From Dastarcus helophoroides (taxonomy: Eukaryota; Arthropoda; Insecta; Coleoptera; Bothrideridae), in the NCBI GenBank assembly GCA_028583605.1, contig CM053330.1, positions 20,299,539 through 20,363,538 on the forward strand: DNA of 64,000 nt, in the 5' to 3' direction. Each line of letters begins with the position of its first letter. Position 1 is the stretch's first letter. The notes under the pieces were generated by a model that had not been told where the DNA came from, did no database searches, and saw only the letters and a list, made by a program, of their open reading frames with translations. Shown here piece after piece: positions 13,272-24,718 of this stretch. Made by a program: the position numbers and the translations under genes.

Positions 13272-15199
13272 GTTGTGATTATTACTTTTATCAGTAAGAT
13301 ATAGGGGGTTAAGGCATCTGATAAACAATTTTTGAAAGTAGTAATTTCAGTCGTTAGGAATAGGTGGATGCTATCGTGAAGGAATTTTATTCGATGTAAT
13401 GTGCAATTCAAACCTTATTAGTTTATTTTAAATTTTCTCCATTTTCTTCTCTTACACACCAATAATAAACATGACTTCCATTCAGAAGCCTTTCCCCTAA
13501 AAATATTTCAATCTTTAACTGAACAACAAAATTAACTAGTGTTAAGCGTTACTACGCCTTCTAAGAAATTATTTAGTTCTTTTCAAATAACTTAGACTCC
13601 AGGAAATTTTACATTATCTTTTAACTGATTCGTCGCTTACAACTTTTAGAACGTTAAACTGTTCTAGTAAATTAAAATAATATTCCTGAGGATTGAGGCT
13701 ATAATGATAAATTTACCTTAACAATTATTCCACTACAGAAGTTGAGCTGCTAAAAACAAGATTAAGATGCTTATGCACTGCAATCTATCTCGCCCCTATT
13801 CCAAAACATAAAAGCTTTTTCCCCGAAACCATTATAATTTGTATAAACAGTCGGCTTGTTTTAATTACCTTAGTTATTGTCCTCTTAATATACATCTAAT
13901 TACATGAAAATTATAAAAACTACTTGGCAAAATAAGAAAATATTCATAGGAGATGCTTAATCTTTACATACATATTATAGCCTTAAAGATAGGTTATAAG
14001 CAAGCGATCCTACTTGCGATCAGTAGATAGTTGGCGCGAACTTTTAATTTAAATCGCCAATAATCTATTTCAGATACATCTGCATAAGAGTTGCCTGTGT
14101 ACTTCTAATTTTGTAGTGGCAACAACAAGAATTATTAATATTTAGACATGGTCGTGTGCCGAACTGTAACATTTCTTTATGGTGTTCGGTGTTCTTAAAA
14201 GATGAGTTGATGAATTCCTAATAATATGGCATTTTCGTCTTTTGAAAAACTTCTCAAACAGAGGCTAACATTATCATTATTGTAGTTTAAGATAATTGTT
14301 GCTGTACCCAATTTAGGCTGAAATGTTTGACTTTTTTGACCTAAAGTTCTCCCAAAGCAACATTTCTATGTAGAAAAGCTCTTTTGGGGAATTGGGGTTA
14401 TAACTAGGTGACTCAAGAATTCTTTCTCCTCTTTTACACAAAGAAAGTCGATGTTATCAGCTGGTTAAATATAACTATTGGAATCACTGCAGAAACATAA
14501 TGTCGTTAATTACATTCGTATTTACTTCCCCTTAATTCACAATTCACTGAAAAGTAGTAATAGATGACATAATTATATCTTTCTTTTAATCCGCCACATT
14601 TTGTTTTCCCTTGTTAGCCAAATTTATGATACTAGTGATTGAAATTTACTGCCTTGAGGGGGTTACGCTTAAGACACGTTTACGTGGGTGTCAAAATAAC
14701 GTGGGTTTTAAAATCAACCGGCAATCTTTATGAAACCTTGAATAGGATAACACATGCTACCTTATAAGTACCAGTGTGGGTTATATAAGCTAAAAGCAAA
14801 TAAATTGTTTGTAATAAATACATACGTAGTGCACTTCATGTCTAGGCAATTATTCACACCTATCCTATGCAGTTTGGTTGTGGGCGATTCAGGCATTTGT
14901 GCAAATCGAAAGTAGGGCGTCAAGAAATTTTTCGGTACTCGTGCACGATTTTGAATTAATTTTCATAATCTAGGTGATGGATCTCGTATTGAAATTCTAT
15001 CTTTCAAAAGTTTCCCAATATTGCATCAGAATTATTTCATGTTTTAATCGATTTGGTAATTTGGACTTTCAGATCGTTCACAGATGTATTGTTGTTTTTG
15101 AGAAGTAAAGGTGATAAGTTTTACTACCACTATTCATTTTGTGGCACTGACAAGGGAGTCAAAAAAGCATCATGCATATGTTTTTTTTTTAAGTAAAAA

Positions 15200-15440
15200 C
15201 TTCATTAGGCGCGTTGAGCGACTAAAGATAGGGGACAGAGGTATGGTTTTGCGTTACCAATAAGGTTAATTTATAACTACCGGCATGCTTTAGTGTCCCG
15301 TAGGTACTTGCACCTATGAATAGCTCCTGCGTAAAAAACGCGAACCTCGAACCCCGCCACCCATAGTAGAAATTTTAAACTAATGGATCACTGAAGTTGG
15401 GCAAGCAAATCTGCCCTGATTAACCCTACCCCTGAAGTTA
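15200..15440. repeat. Possible SINE-like or other repeat fragment
   Basis: A GC-richer island in the intron. It contains GCGAACCTCGAACCCCGCC; its complement GGGTTCGAGGTTC resembles a tRNA B-box. It also has GGGCAAGCAAATCTGCCC, which can fold on itself. I cannot find a convincing A-box or a second copy in the window, so this is only a suggestion. Confidence 0.2.
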
Positions 15441-18356
15441 AATTGAATGTGCGAAAATCTATACTCTAATTGTTTAAATTGTGTTTTCATTTTATTATTA
15501 TTATTCCTATTCTCACCGTAAGTGAAAATTACCTATATTAAAAGAGAAAAACCGCTGACAAAATTCTTGTAGGCTAGCAGGAGTCAGATATCCTAAAATT
15601 ACATGAAGTTTCAATAATTAATAACATTTTGAAAATTATTTTTTTTTATGACCGACGTTTAATGTATCCTTTTCATGTTGCTGACTGAACTGTTTCTTTA
15701 TAAATACAAGTGGCGTGCCTACGGAGCACTTGTTGATAGATACATAGAGGTAAAATTGTTTTAATATATTTCAATGTTTAAACTTAATTCTACTTATTTT
15801 GCATATGGACTCATCCAACGAAGACTGTAGTAACTCATTATTTACAGTATTGAGATAATTCAAATTAAAGTGTTTACATAATCACGAAAAATAAATACAT
15901 TGAAAACATACTATATATTTTTGAAATATCTTAAAATTTGCATTGCAAAAATAAAATTTAAGTAGTGTAACAGGTTTTTTTAATATGCAGTAACTCAAAA
16001 TAGACAAGATCAAATACTAGATCGTATACAAATAAAAGGTATAAAAACTAGTAATAATAATTTTAATTCACAAATTAGGAAATTTTTATTTTTGATATTA
16101 CAATTTGAAAATTAAATAAAAACACTGTTATATCATAGTTTTAAGTTTTCACTTTCACCAGGAGATTTTTAATTGACAAAATTATCCCATAAAAGGCAAT
16201 ATGGGTCGCTTTGAGATTTCACGCGCACGCGCTCAAAAATGAGCTTACATTCGCCCTCAACTTACTATTGAATTCTGAAAGTTTTTTTGCAATTCGTTCG
16301 TGGACTTTTCTAAATTTTAAAATTTTAGAATTATTTGAAGTTGTGTGGATGGACGACATATTCTGTTTCACCAGGCTTTGCTTGGTAACTTACTCGAATT
16401 CTGCAGATTTTTCAGTCCACAGTTCCCAAATTTTTTGTCTTGTAGACAATTTACTAAAATTGCTTTGTTTCCGTAGGTCCCAGTCTTTAAACTTAAACTA
16501 TAAAAATCCTTTCTTCCTTGACGTTTAACTTTTTTTAAATTTATGCCTCCATTTCGCATGATTTTTTTTAAATTTCAAATTTTCACGAAATTTCGACTTT
16601 TTTATTTTTTACAATTTTATTTAGTGGCTTGTGAACCGAAAAGATTTAAAGTTTTTTTGGAAATTTCGACCATAATGGATACATTTTAAGGCATTACTAT
16701 CATTTTTATGAAAAACGCTTATTAAGTTAAAAGAAATACAATGCAGTGAATGTTTCGTTAAAATTATTATGTGAATAATATTCTCGGATGATCAAACACG
16801 AATCCCGCAATTAGTGGATGATTAATTGAAAATAATTCAAATTCTCTTTTTGTCGGTAATGAAATAAGTGATTCAACAATTACTAAATTCAAACCAAAAT
16901 TATTTTTCACTGTGTTAATAGGACATTAAACGAAACAATTATGTACGGCATATGTTGATCTATAAAAACAAAGATTCTTTGTTGACAGCCGCTTTTTTTG
17001 TAACTCAATATTGAAATCCACCAAAAATAACCTTAATCTTAAAAACGTATTAGTTCATAATTCGCAAACTCTATTTTTATGGAACAATAAACATAAAATC
17101 GTTGGTAAAGTCAAAAGTGCACAGTTAAATTTTCGACCTTTTTCAATATTTTAACCTTACAAATCTACTTTTTTCTTATAACTATCCCTAACATAAACAT
17201 ACATTTTGCTACATATGTTTCACAAAAGATCTTCCTCATCATATACGTTCCCCATATTAGTCGGAGAGCTGATGACTAATTTAGGGGAGGTAATTTAGGC
17301 AGGTTGAAATTATGAAAAACATACAAAACCATTTCAATTTGTAGTATCTGAAATATAGAATCGGGGAGGGCGTTTCCGGTTACTTAGCTACTGCGCAACC
17401 TCTAAAGTTAACAAAAAATTAATCCAAAACATATTCGTTGGTCAACTGGGAATTATTTTAGTATTTAATTTTGCCATTTATAGAACCCCGAAATAAAAAT
17501 CCCAGACTGTTTAAACGGTTTTGAAGTACAACTCCACTAGGCTAAATTTGTATTGTAATGTAGGGTGACCCACAAATAAATGAATCAACAGTCTCCCAAA
17601 AAGTAGGGCTTATACCGTTTTGGAAGATACCAGTGTCAACAAGGGCAGCTGACCTGGATTATTTTCAATATGATGGCATTTCCGATTATGCCGGAAGCAT
17701 ATCCAGATTCCACTTCTAAAGCACTTACAGACTAAAATTGATCATACTTCTTTCTGAATTAAAAAAAAATATTAAGGGTTCGTTATTTTTGTGCCAGGGG
17801 TATATAAAAGACTAAACATTATTCCTGGTTGAAGTTGTATATTCTATTCTACAATAACGTTCATCCGTCACATAACGTACCACATCCTAAATTGCATCCA
17901 GTTGTAAATAAACTTCTACTTTCATACTTATTTTAAGCTTTTAACTTTTACGGATTTTTTTTTAAAAGCATAATATTTTTCCAATGTGGGCACTCACCGC
18001 AAGGCTAAAACTCAGTTTTAGCTCTTTTTTTTTACTTACAAAAGCAGAGCCGTAGCGGCTCAGGTGTAACAGGTGGAAGCGCGCAAGTTTTTTTCCTGTA
18101 TTTGGAGAAACTGAAATATCGTCATCGCCTTTTTTTTGGTCGTCAAAATTTTTTTATGGAGTAGATTATTTAATTCCTTCTGACGAAATTTTGGATGTCA
18201 AAACTTTCTTGAGCCTAAATTTTGCACATGAGCTAGCAACGACACTGGAAAAATGTAAACAATTTATTTTTCAAATAAAATGAATCAAAATGCATGTTTT
18301 GTTATAGATTAGAATATCACAAAATAGTCATTTCTTAATATAGAAAATTTATGCGT

Positions 18357-18374
18357 CCCTCTCTCTCTCTCTCT
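18357..18374. repeat. (CT)n microsatellite
   Basis: Uninterrupted CT dinucleotides for about 18 bases, followed by TGTG. Intronic. Confidence 0.85.
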
Positions 18375-19026
18375 TGTGTTTATTTCTATCTAGTTTGGTA
18401 ATCAATGACATCATATTTCTTAAAAAAACGAGACGAAGCTTGGGATACACACATGAAGAATTTAACGGTGATTGCGACAAAAGCAAATAATAAACTGTTT
18501 CTCATTACTAAGGCAGTCAGGTTCCTCTATATAGCTCCAGAATCATGGTCAAGGACTTCTCCTTGAATTTCCATTATCGGAGCCCTCCCCCTGTGCGAAT
18601 AGCATATGCAAACAAAAACCAAAATAAACAATTCATTGGACATTTAACTATTTTTATCATTGAAAATGATAACACAAATTGTACTTAACATGTGAATAGC
18701 ATCAACTCTAAAAATAAACACTTCAACTTTTTAATAGCTAGTTTTACTTTTATTTTAGGCAGGTTCGGTTGTTGTCGCCGGTTGCCGTCGCGAATCCTAT
18801 TGGATTTTCGCGATATCTCGTTCAGTATTCCACAATTGTTCGACTTCGAATGACTAAGTCCGCAAAATATGTTTTTAACGAACGAATATTAATTTTGCAT
18901 GTATTTTCCAATCGAGTTGTTGTTTTTCTCGTTAAACCTTTAGATTTATAACCTGAGTTAAATTTGCTCGTGATGTAATTTATCGAATTTTGAAGTGCTT
19001 TGTGATAATAGTAAATTTTTATCAAA

Positions 19027-19074
19027 ATGAGTGATAAATACAACTTTGAATATGAACTATCAAATGTGCCTTGG
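19027..19074 (+). CDS. shot: Candidate alternative first coding exon (16 codons) within the big intron
   Basis: An ATG sits in ATCAAAATG, a very good insect start context. It is followed by 16 codons reading MSDKYNFEYELSNVPW and then a TGG|GTAGGT donor, phase 0. A stop codon lies in frame at 19012-19014, so the frame opens at this ATG. The next downstream exon (23869) starts in phase 0, so splicing would give a protein that begins with this peptide and goes straight into the Ser/Thr-rich leader and plakin repeats, without CH domains or plakin domain. Upstream, 18760-19026 is locally GC-richer and could be 5' UTR. A TTTTAG|GC at about 18758 could also make it an internal UTR exon. Known spectraplakin loci use several internal promoters, but I do not recognise this peptide. 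It could also belong to an unrelated nested gene or be chance. Confidence 0.35.
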
Positions 19075-19559
19075 GTAGGTATAATTTGTTTTCGTTATTG
19101 TTGGTATTGACCTGAAATTGTTTGCCGACATGCCGGTTAAAGGATATCGATTTCCCAATGCCGGTGCAGACGAATTTAAATTATAAAGAAGATCTTTCTT
19201 GGTTTCAGGGGATAAGATTTGTATTTCAATTTATAAAGATGTAAGGTCTGCATCGTTTTAAGTGTAATACTTCTGAAATAAAATCATCTATATTTTCTAA
19301 TTAGTATGAATTTTTGTAATGTTTCCCTTATACAACTTGGAGACGCAACACAACAACAAAAAATCTCAAATAAGTATTTGAAATATAGGCTTCTTGTACT
19401 TGATAACATTATTTTTTGTTTGTATTTCACAGATAATAAAGATATAATAGTCAATTGACATAAACTTATACAGTGAGAATTTGCGCTATATCTTGCATAT
19501 TTATTTTCGTACTTGCTAATACCCTCCCCGTCGTCTGCGTGAAGGAAGAGAAAGGATTC

Positions 19560-20790
19560 CTATGTCGCCTTTTTGAATATTTTCCCATTTTTTAGAGAAC
19601 TCCATTTTCATTAAAAATTTCGAATTATTTTGAAAATGACATTCTAAAATATCAAATTTTTTGAAAAAGCCCATATTTTCTCGTTCGCCTCCCAAAGTTT
19701 CAACCTTTTGTCGACAACATTTTGTCGACTTTTTTGATATTCCATTTTTAAAATTGAGCTTTTATGAATTTTGAATCTTTTGGAAACTTTTGATCATTTC
19801 TGTTTTTACAAAAAAATATTTTTTTATTTCAGTTTTAATTTTTTTGAAAAATTTGAATTGTCACGTTTCACCTTATTTTTTAAAATTTCAACTTTCCTCA
19901 AAATTCCTTTGCAAATCTAACTGTTTTTAAAATCCGTTTTTTTAACATTTCAATTCATTTTGAAAATCTTAATTTTTTTTTAAATTTTCCACCTTTAAAA
20001 CCAGTGACTCTTGAAATATGTGTTTTTTATTTTAAATTCGACTTCTTTCAAACTTTTAGCCTTTCCTCAAAATTTTGACTGTCTGAAAATTAAAATTTTA
20101 GGAAAATCTGATTTTTGGATTTGTATTGAAAATTTCGACTTTCATGACCATTTCGATTTTTTTTCGAATTTACAATTTTCCATTTTTTCCACCTTTTCAT
20201 ATACCCATTTTGTAAATTTCAACCCTTTCGCAATTTCGCCTCTTGTTAAGATTTTGATTTATTTTCGAATTTATTTAAAATTTTTACCCAACATTTTCAT
20301 TTTTTTTTTCAAAATTTCGACTTTTATAATTTTGATTTATTTTTCTTTTCCTAACTTTTGATTATTTTTCGAATTTTCCCCTTTTTTATATTTCGATTTT
20401 TTTTTAAATTTCGACTTTTTTTCTTTTTAATTTCGACTTATTCTTGAAGCTTCGACTTTTATGTATGTAGTATAAATTGGATCTTTATTTAAAAATTCGA
20501 CGTTTTAGTACATTTTGACTTTTCAAAAATTGTTTTTTTTTTTAAATTTCGAGTTTTCAAAATTTCGATTTTTCAAAATTTTCCCTGGTTTTAAAAATTG
20601 TTGCCCTTCACATTAAAATTTCAACTTTCTCTCAAAGTTTTCAAAATTTGAACTTTTTGTGAAAATTTGATTTTTTTTCAAATTTTTTTGAAATGTTGAC
20701 TTTATTCAAGAAATTTCGAAATTTTGTAACTTTGATTTTTTTTAAATTCGCCTGTTCCTGAAAATTTTAAACTTCCTTGAGAATCTTTAA
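19560..20790. repeat. Third TTTCGAC-type degenerate AT-rich array
   Basis: The densest example of the motif: repeated AAAATTTCGACTTTT, TTTTTCAAATTT and TTCGACTTTT variants at irregular 20-30 base spacing. A 116-codon open frame inside it is made almost only of F, I, L, S and K and is a by-product of the composition. Confidence 0.6.
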
Positions 20791-22569
20791 AATTTTGAAT
20801 GAATTGCATAAAACGAATTCGAGACTTAATTAAATTTTAATTTTAGTGCTGGCTGGCACTTTTAAAATGAGTATTTTTCACAACGGGAAAGTTTCAAACA
20901 AAATCCAATTTAGAAGAATTTTCGAAATTAAAATCTAATTAGACATCATGAATAAAAGAGCACAATGCAAAATTTTGGCTTTTATTTAAAAATTTGATTT
21001 TCTATAAAAACGTTTCTCGAAATTTCGAGAAGAAAATTCAAAATGGTCTTAAAAAAATTGGTTCTCAACATTTCGGTTTGAACATCGGAAGTGCCAAATT
21101 AAAGCCAAAATTTTGAGTATAAAATTTAAATGTTTAGAAGTTTACATTAAAAAAAAGTACTCGGGAAAAGACGAAATATACACTGTCCACCTAAAAAAGT
21201 TTGGATAAATTCGTGTGAAGGGAAATCTATCAACGATGTCAGCTCTCAAGGCGTGTAGGCAACCTTAAATACACTCTTGTGCAATATGTTGCATATATTT
21301 TAAGTGCCCATGGTTACCACTTTAGAGACTGAATTTTAAAAATCCTCTGTTAGATGTTCCCCGTAATACGTAGGTGAGCATCTTTGTTAAATTTCATGTT
21401 CCTACACCCACCGGTTTAGGCTGTGCGTTGTCTGTCGGTCAGATTATTCAATTTGGGTATAAAATGTTACCTCCATTTAAATTGAGTCCCTAGATTTCAA
21501 AAATGAATCAAATAAAAATAATTGTTTTCAGCAACTGACTGACTGACCTAATTTAGGACAAAATTTACAGTTAATAAGCAGCTTCATCCGTATCTAATAT
21601 TGTTTTTAGAATTAAAATTTAAGCAGTAAAGTGGGAATTTGTGTAATAATGTTAAATTTAAACTCGAAGTTTCGAGAAAGAAATAAAATTTTGGGATTAA
21701 ATTTTAAGAAAAAATAATGAATAAATATAATCCTTAAAGTGGAAAATTCTAGTTTTAGTAATTCAAATCAGAATTTCTGGAAAAATATAAATATTGAAAT
21801 AAATTTTGAGATAAAAGAAGTTTCAAAAAGAATAAAACACAGATTTTGAGTTTAAACTTTTATTTTTGGGAAAAATATTTGATAAAAGTTAAAAGCATGA
21901 ATTTAAGCAAATGATGAAAACAAATCAATGTTTTAAAAAAAATTCTCATAATTTCGAGAACGATAGTGGACATTGGAAGATTAATGTCGTTTCCAAAAAA
22001 TATCAGTTTTACTAAAAAAACAAATTTGAGTTAATGACAAATTCAAACGTGACCATTTTACATTTTAAAGTATACCAACTTCCATTGGCGGACCAAATCA
22101 AGTGGGTTTCCCAAGCGCTAAAAATGTTGGGATATGATATATGCTAATCTCAAAATCTTAAATTTTTTTGAAAGTTTATGTGCAAAGGAATCTAAAGTTT
22201 ATTTTTAGAAATTTTTACTTTAATGTTAAAATTCCCATTTTTCATAGTAATTTTAATTTTATTGAAATTAAGTATTTTTGAAAATAAGCTAGGAATTTTT
22301 TCAAACTCAATTTCAGTGTACTTTTCTTTCCTTAAATTTCGACTTCAAATTTGATTTTTTTCTAGAAATATCAACTTTGACATTTTTTCTTTGATTTTCT
22401 TTTAATGTCAACTCTTTTTCATAATTGCAAGATTATTTTCAATTTTTATTTTTACTTCGAATTTAGATAACTAGCTCAAAAATTTGTGAACTCGTGGTCT
22501 CTTTCAGAAGCTTTCTCAACATTTGTCAAGATTTCTGGACTTTATACATATTTCGGAAAGCTTCTTCGA

Positions 22570-23180
22570 TGCGCTCCTTCATGCTATTTATTGCTTGTAT
22601 TGTTGTGGGTGTGGTTGAAATAATTTATTAAGCTTCCGCGGAAGTCGGATATAACTTTTATTGAAGAACTTTACTCTTGTAAATCCATAGTACATCAAGG
22701 CTCCTACTACTAAATGATATTTTGATTTAATAGGACACAGTACGAATAATTCACTCTAATGCAGAGACCGATAACCTGGGACAATTATTAGATTCAGAGT
22801 ATGAGAACCAAATATCTGTTTAGATCTTGATAGGCCTCGTCGGTCTGTTATACTAGACTGACGAGGTCTAATACTATTAAAACAGTTCACTGATTCTAAA
22901 CTTCGAATTTAATAAATGGCCCAGCCTATCGGCCTGTGAGTTTTAGAGTTATCTGTAGTGAGCTTTCTACTATTAAGCGTAAGCAAGACTGCTGTTGGTA
23001 GTCGGCTACGTATGATCTGCTACTGTGCGTATTATCGTCAATAAAGGGCTGCACTATACAATCCAGGTCATATTCTAATTGCCCATTAAACTGTAAGACT
23101 GATTTTCATAGCGCTACCTATATGCGTTTACATAGGAAGATCCGAACTCTATATTCCTTATAATACACTTGAAGGGGCGA
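22570..23180. other. GC-richer unassigned segment with a hairpin
   Basis: Stands out from the AT-rich surroundings. CCTCGTCGGTCT and AGACTGACGAGG (about 22836-22867) form a 12 bp stem with one mismatch and a short loop. An AATAAA lies at 23040 and a second at 22912. It could be a solo LTR or another repeat fragment, but I cannot find paired ends or a coding relic. Confidence 0.3.
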
Positions 23181-23868
23181 TAGTTATGTAGAGAATTTTT
23201 TAAGTATTGTAATGTGTCGAGAGATAAGATTCGTATCTTCAAAATCCCAATCCCGTAAGCATATATTAAACAAACAGTTTATTGGTGGATATATAATATG
23301 TGTACCTAACACGATTTAAATTTGTTTGAATAAGATGGAAAGCAAATAAATTGAATGCATTCAAAAGTGTGTTCTATGTTACTGAAAATGTCTAAATTTT
23401 TTCACCTTAAATAAGATATGTGCTTTACTGGATTCTAGAATTTCAAAATCTTTCTTCCAAATCTGCTTCATTGCCACTCAGTAGTTGCTCAATTTGGGAG
23501 AGGTTTTGATGTTAACATTAGTTTTAAAAAAGCATCGTTAAACAAAGATGAGAATAGGTGCTAAGATTAGCTACTAATATATTGTTGGACGATAAATCCA
23601 GTTTGGTTTTATTTTTCTTTCTAAAGTGGGAAATAGAGCAATAATTTCAGCTTAAAAAGGCTGGAAGATATCAGGACATCAGTATTAGCATAATGATTTC
23701 GAAATGAATTTCCTTTAATGACATCTGGAAATGTTGACAATGTCAATGGTTTCAGCAAGCTGACTAGACAAAGTCAAGCTGAAAATAATGATAATACCAA
23801 TAATTTTAGCAATAATAGTATTCAGAACAATTCGATCAATGAAACACTATTTTTTTTTTAATTTTCAG

Positions 23869-23984
23869 AGATTGGTGGAGCAAATGCAGCCTCAACCTTT
23901 CAGAACGTTCAGATCGGAATTCCACATGAGCAGTGCTAGCGAACATACCTCATCCTATACAACAACCACACATTACAGCAAACA
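23869..23984 (+). CDS. shot: Spectraplakin exon: Ser/Thr-rich leader to the plakin repeats
   Basis: A 116 nt exon. The acceptor AATTTTCAG ends at 23868 and the donor ACA|GTAAGT begins at 23985. It enters in phase 0 and leaves after two bases (CA), completed as CAG (Q) by the G that opens the giant exon at 27577. It encodes RLVEQMQPQPFRTFRSEF, then a short Ser/Thr/Tyr-rich stretch (SSASEHTSSYTTTTHYSK). It has no fold of its own and is likely flexible. The upstream frame is open through part of the intron to an ATG at 23788, but the acceptor is strong and the intronic peptide is hydrophobic and unlike the protein, so I start at 23869. The exon cannot be used without its partner at 27577, because its length is not a multiple of 3. 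Confidence 0.83.
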
Positions 23985-24325
23985 GTAAGTTAATAGTAAT
24001 CTTATATAATTAGAACCTTCACATGAAGTCACAATTTTTCCTTCTTTCAGTTATTTGTAATTATGAAGAAAATAGTACTACATACTAGGAAATATTTTTA
24101 ATATTCGCATTTAGCCAGTGTATTATATTATGTCACCTTTTCCTTATTGGGTTTTTTTTATCAAAGTTGATGTATCGGACCCCAATGTAACAAACATTGC
24201 ACTTTACGTTCCAGGACGAGTTACAACCGTATTTGGTCTTGTCATCTTGACATCCTTAATTTCATTGTTATAAATATTCCTATTGACCAGTTTTGAAATA
24301 TTCTGTTTATTTTTCTCATTGATTG

Positions 24326-24514
24326 TACAGGATGTTCGCGCGAAAACTATACACCTTTGAGCTTTTGTATCTCGGTTATTTTTTATCCTATCAGATAATT
24401 CAAGAAAGCGTTTATGATTTTTTTAAGGACATTCCCGAGATATTACTGAAAAAACAATTGAAAATCGGATATAACCTAATTTTGTATTTTTTTTGTTAAA
24501 TTAGACACCCTGTA
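24326..24514. repeat. MITE-like element, 189 bp
   Basis: The left end TACAGGATGTTC (24326) matches the complement of the right end AGACACCCTGTA (24503-24514), i.e. TACAGGGTGTCT. Such TACAGGGTG termini are common on small insect repeats. No coding sequence. Confidence 0.55.
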
Positions 24515-24718
24515 TATTTTTATGTATTTTAATAGTACTTTATGTGCTGATTTTATTAATATACTGAATTATTCACTACGTACGACACGCAAGATTGGGA
24601 CTACATTATTTGAACTAAAGCATGTATTATTTTGGCCATGGATAGGGACCCATTAGAGGTATATTTTAAACTTAGTTTCATAATCTACAGACTCTCAGAA
24701 GCATAAAATATATTAATA

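Larger units (their letters stand above)
5344..23868. other. Large intron, 18.5 kb
   Basis: GTAAGC donor and a T-rich AATTTTCAG acceptor. It is dominated by low-complexity and repeat DNA: AAAATTTCGAC-type arrays, a GTAGCAG-rich block, a diverged MITE half and a CT microsatellite, each listed separately. One candidate alternative first exon lies at 18.76-19.07 kb. I found no independent gene. The open frames of 60-116 codons in it are AT-rich, rich in F, L, I, K and N, and look like chance. Confidence 0.7.

Noticed and set aside
16211..16559. 105-codon frame on + and 63-codon frame on -
   Set aside because: No recognisable domain, no splice or promoter context and AT-driven composition; the two overlap on opposite strands.
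20011..20361. 116-codon open frame
   Set aside because: Lies entirely in the TTTCGAC-type low-complexity array and is composed mostly of F, I, L, S, N and K.
23788..23868. In-frame ATG 81 bases before the leader exon
   Set aside because: It reads through the branch and polypyrimidine region of a strong 3' splice site (hydrophobic I/F peptide), so no separate start is called.
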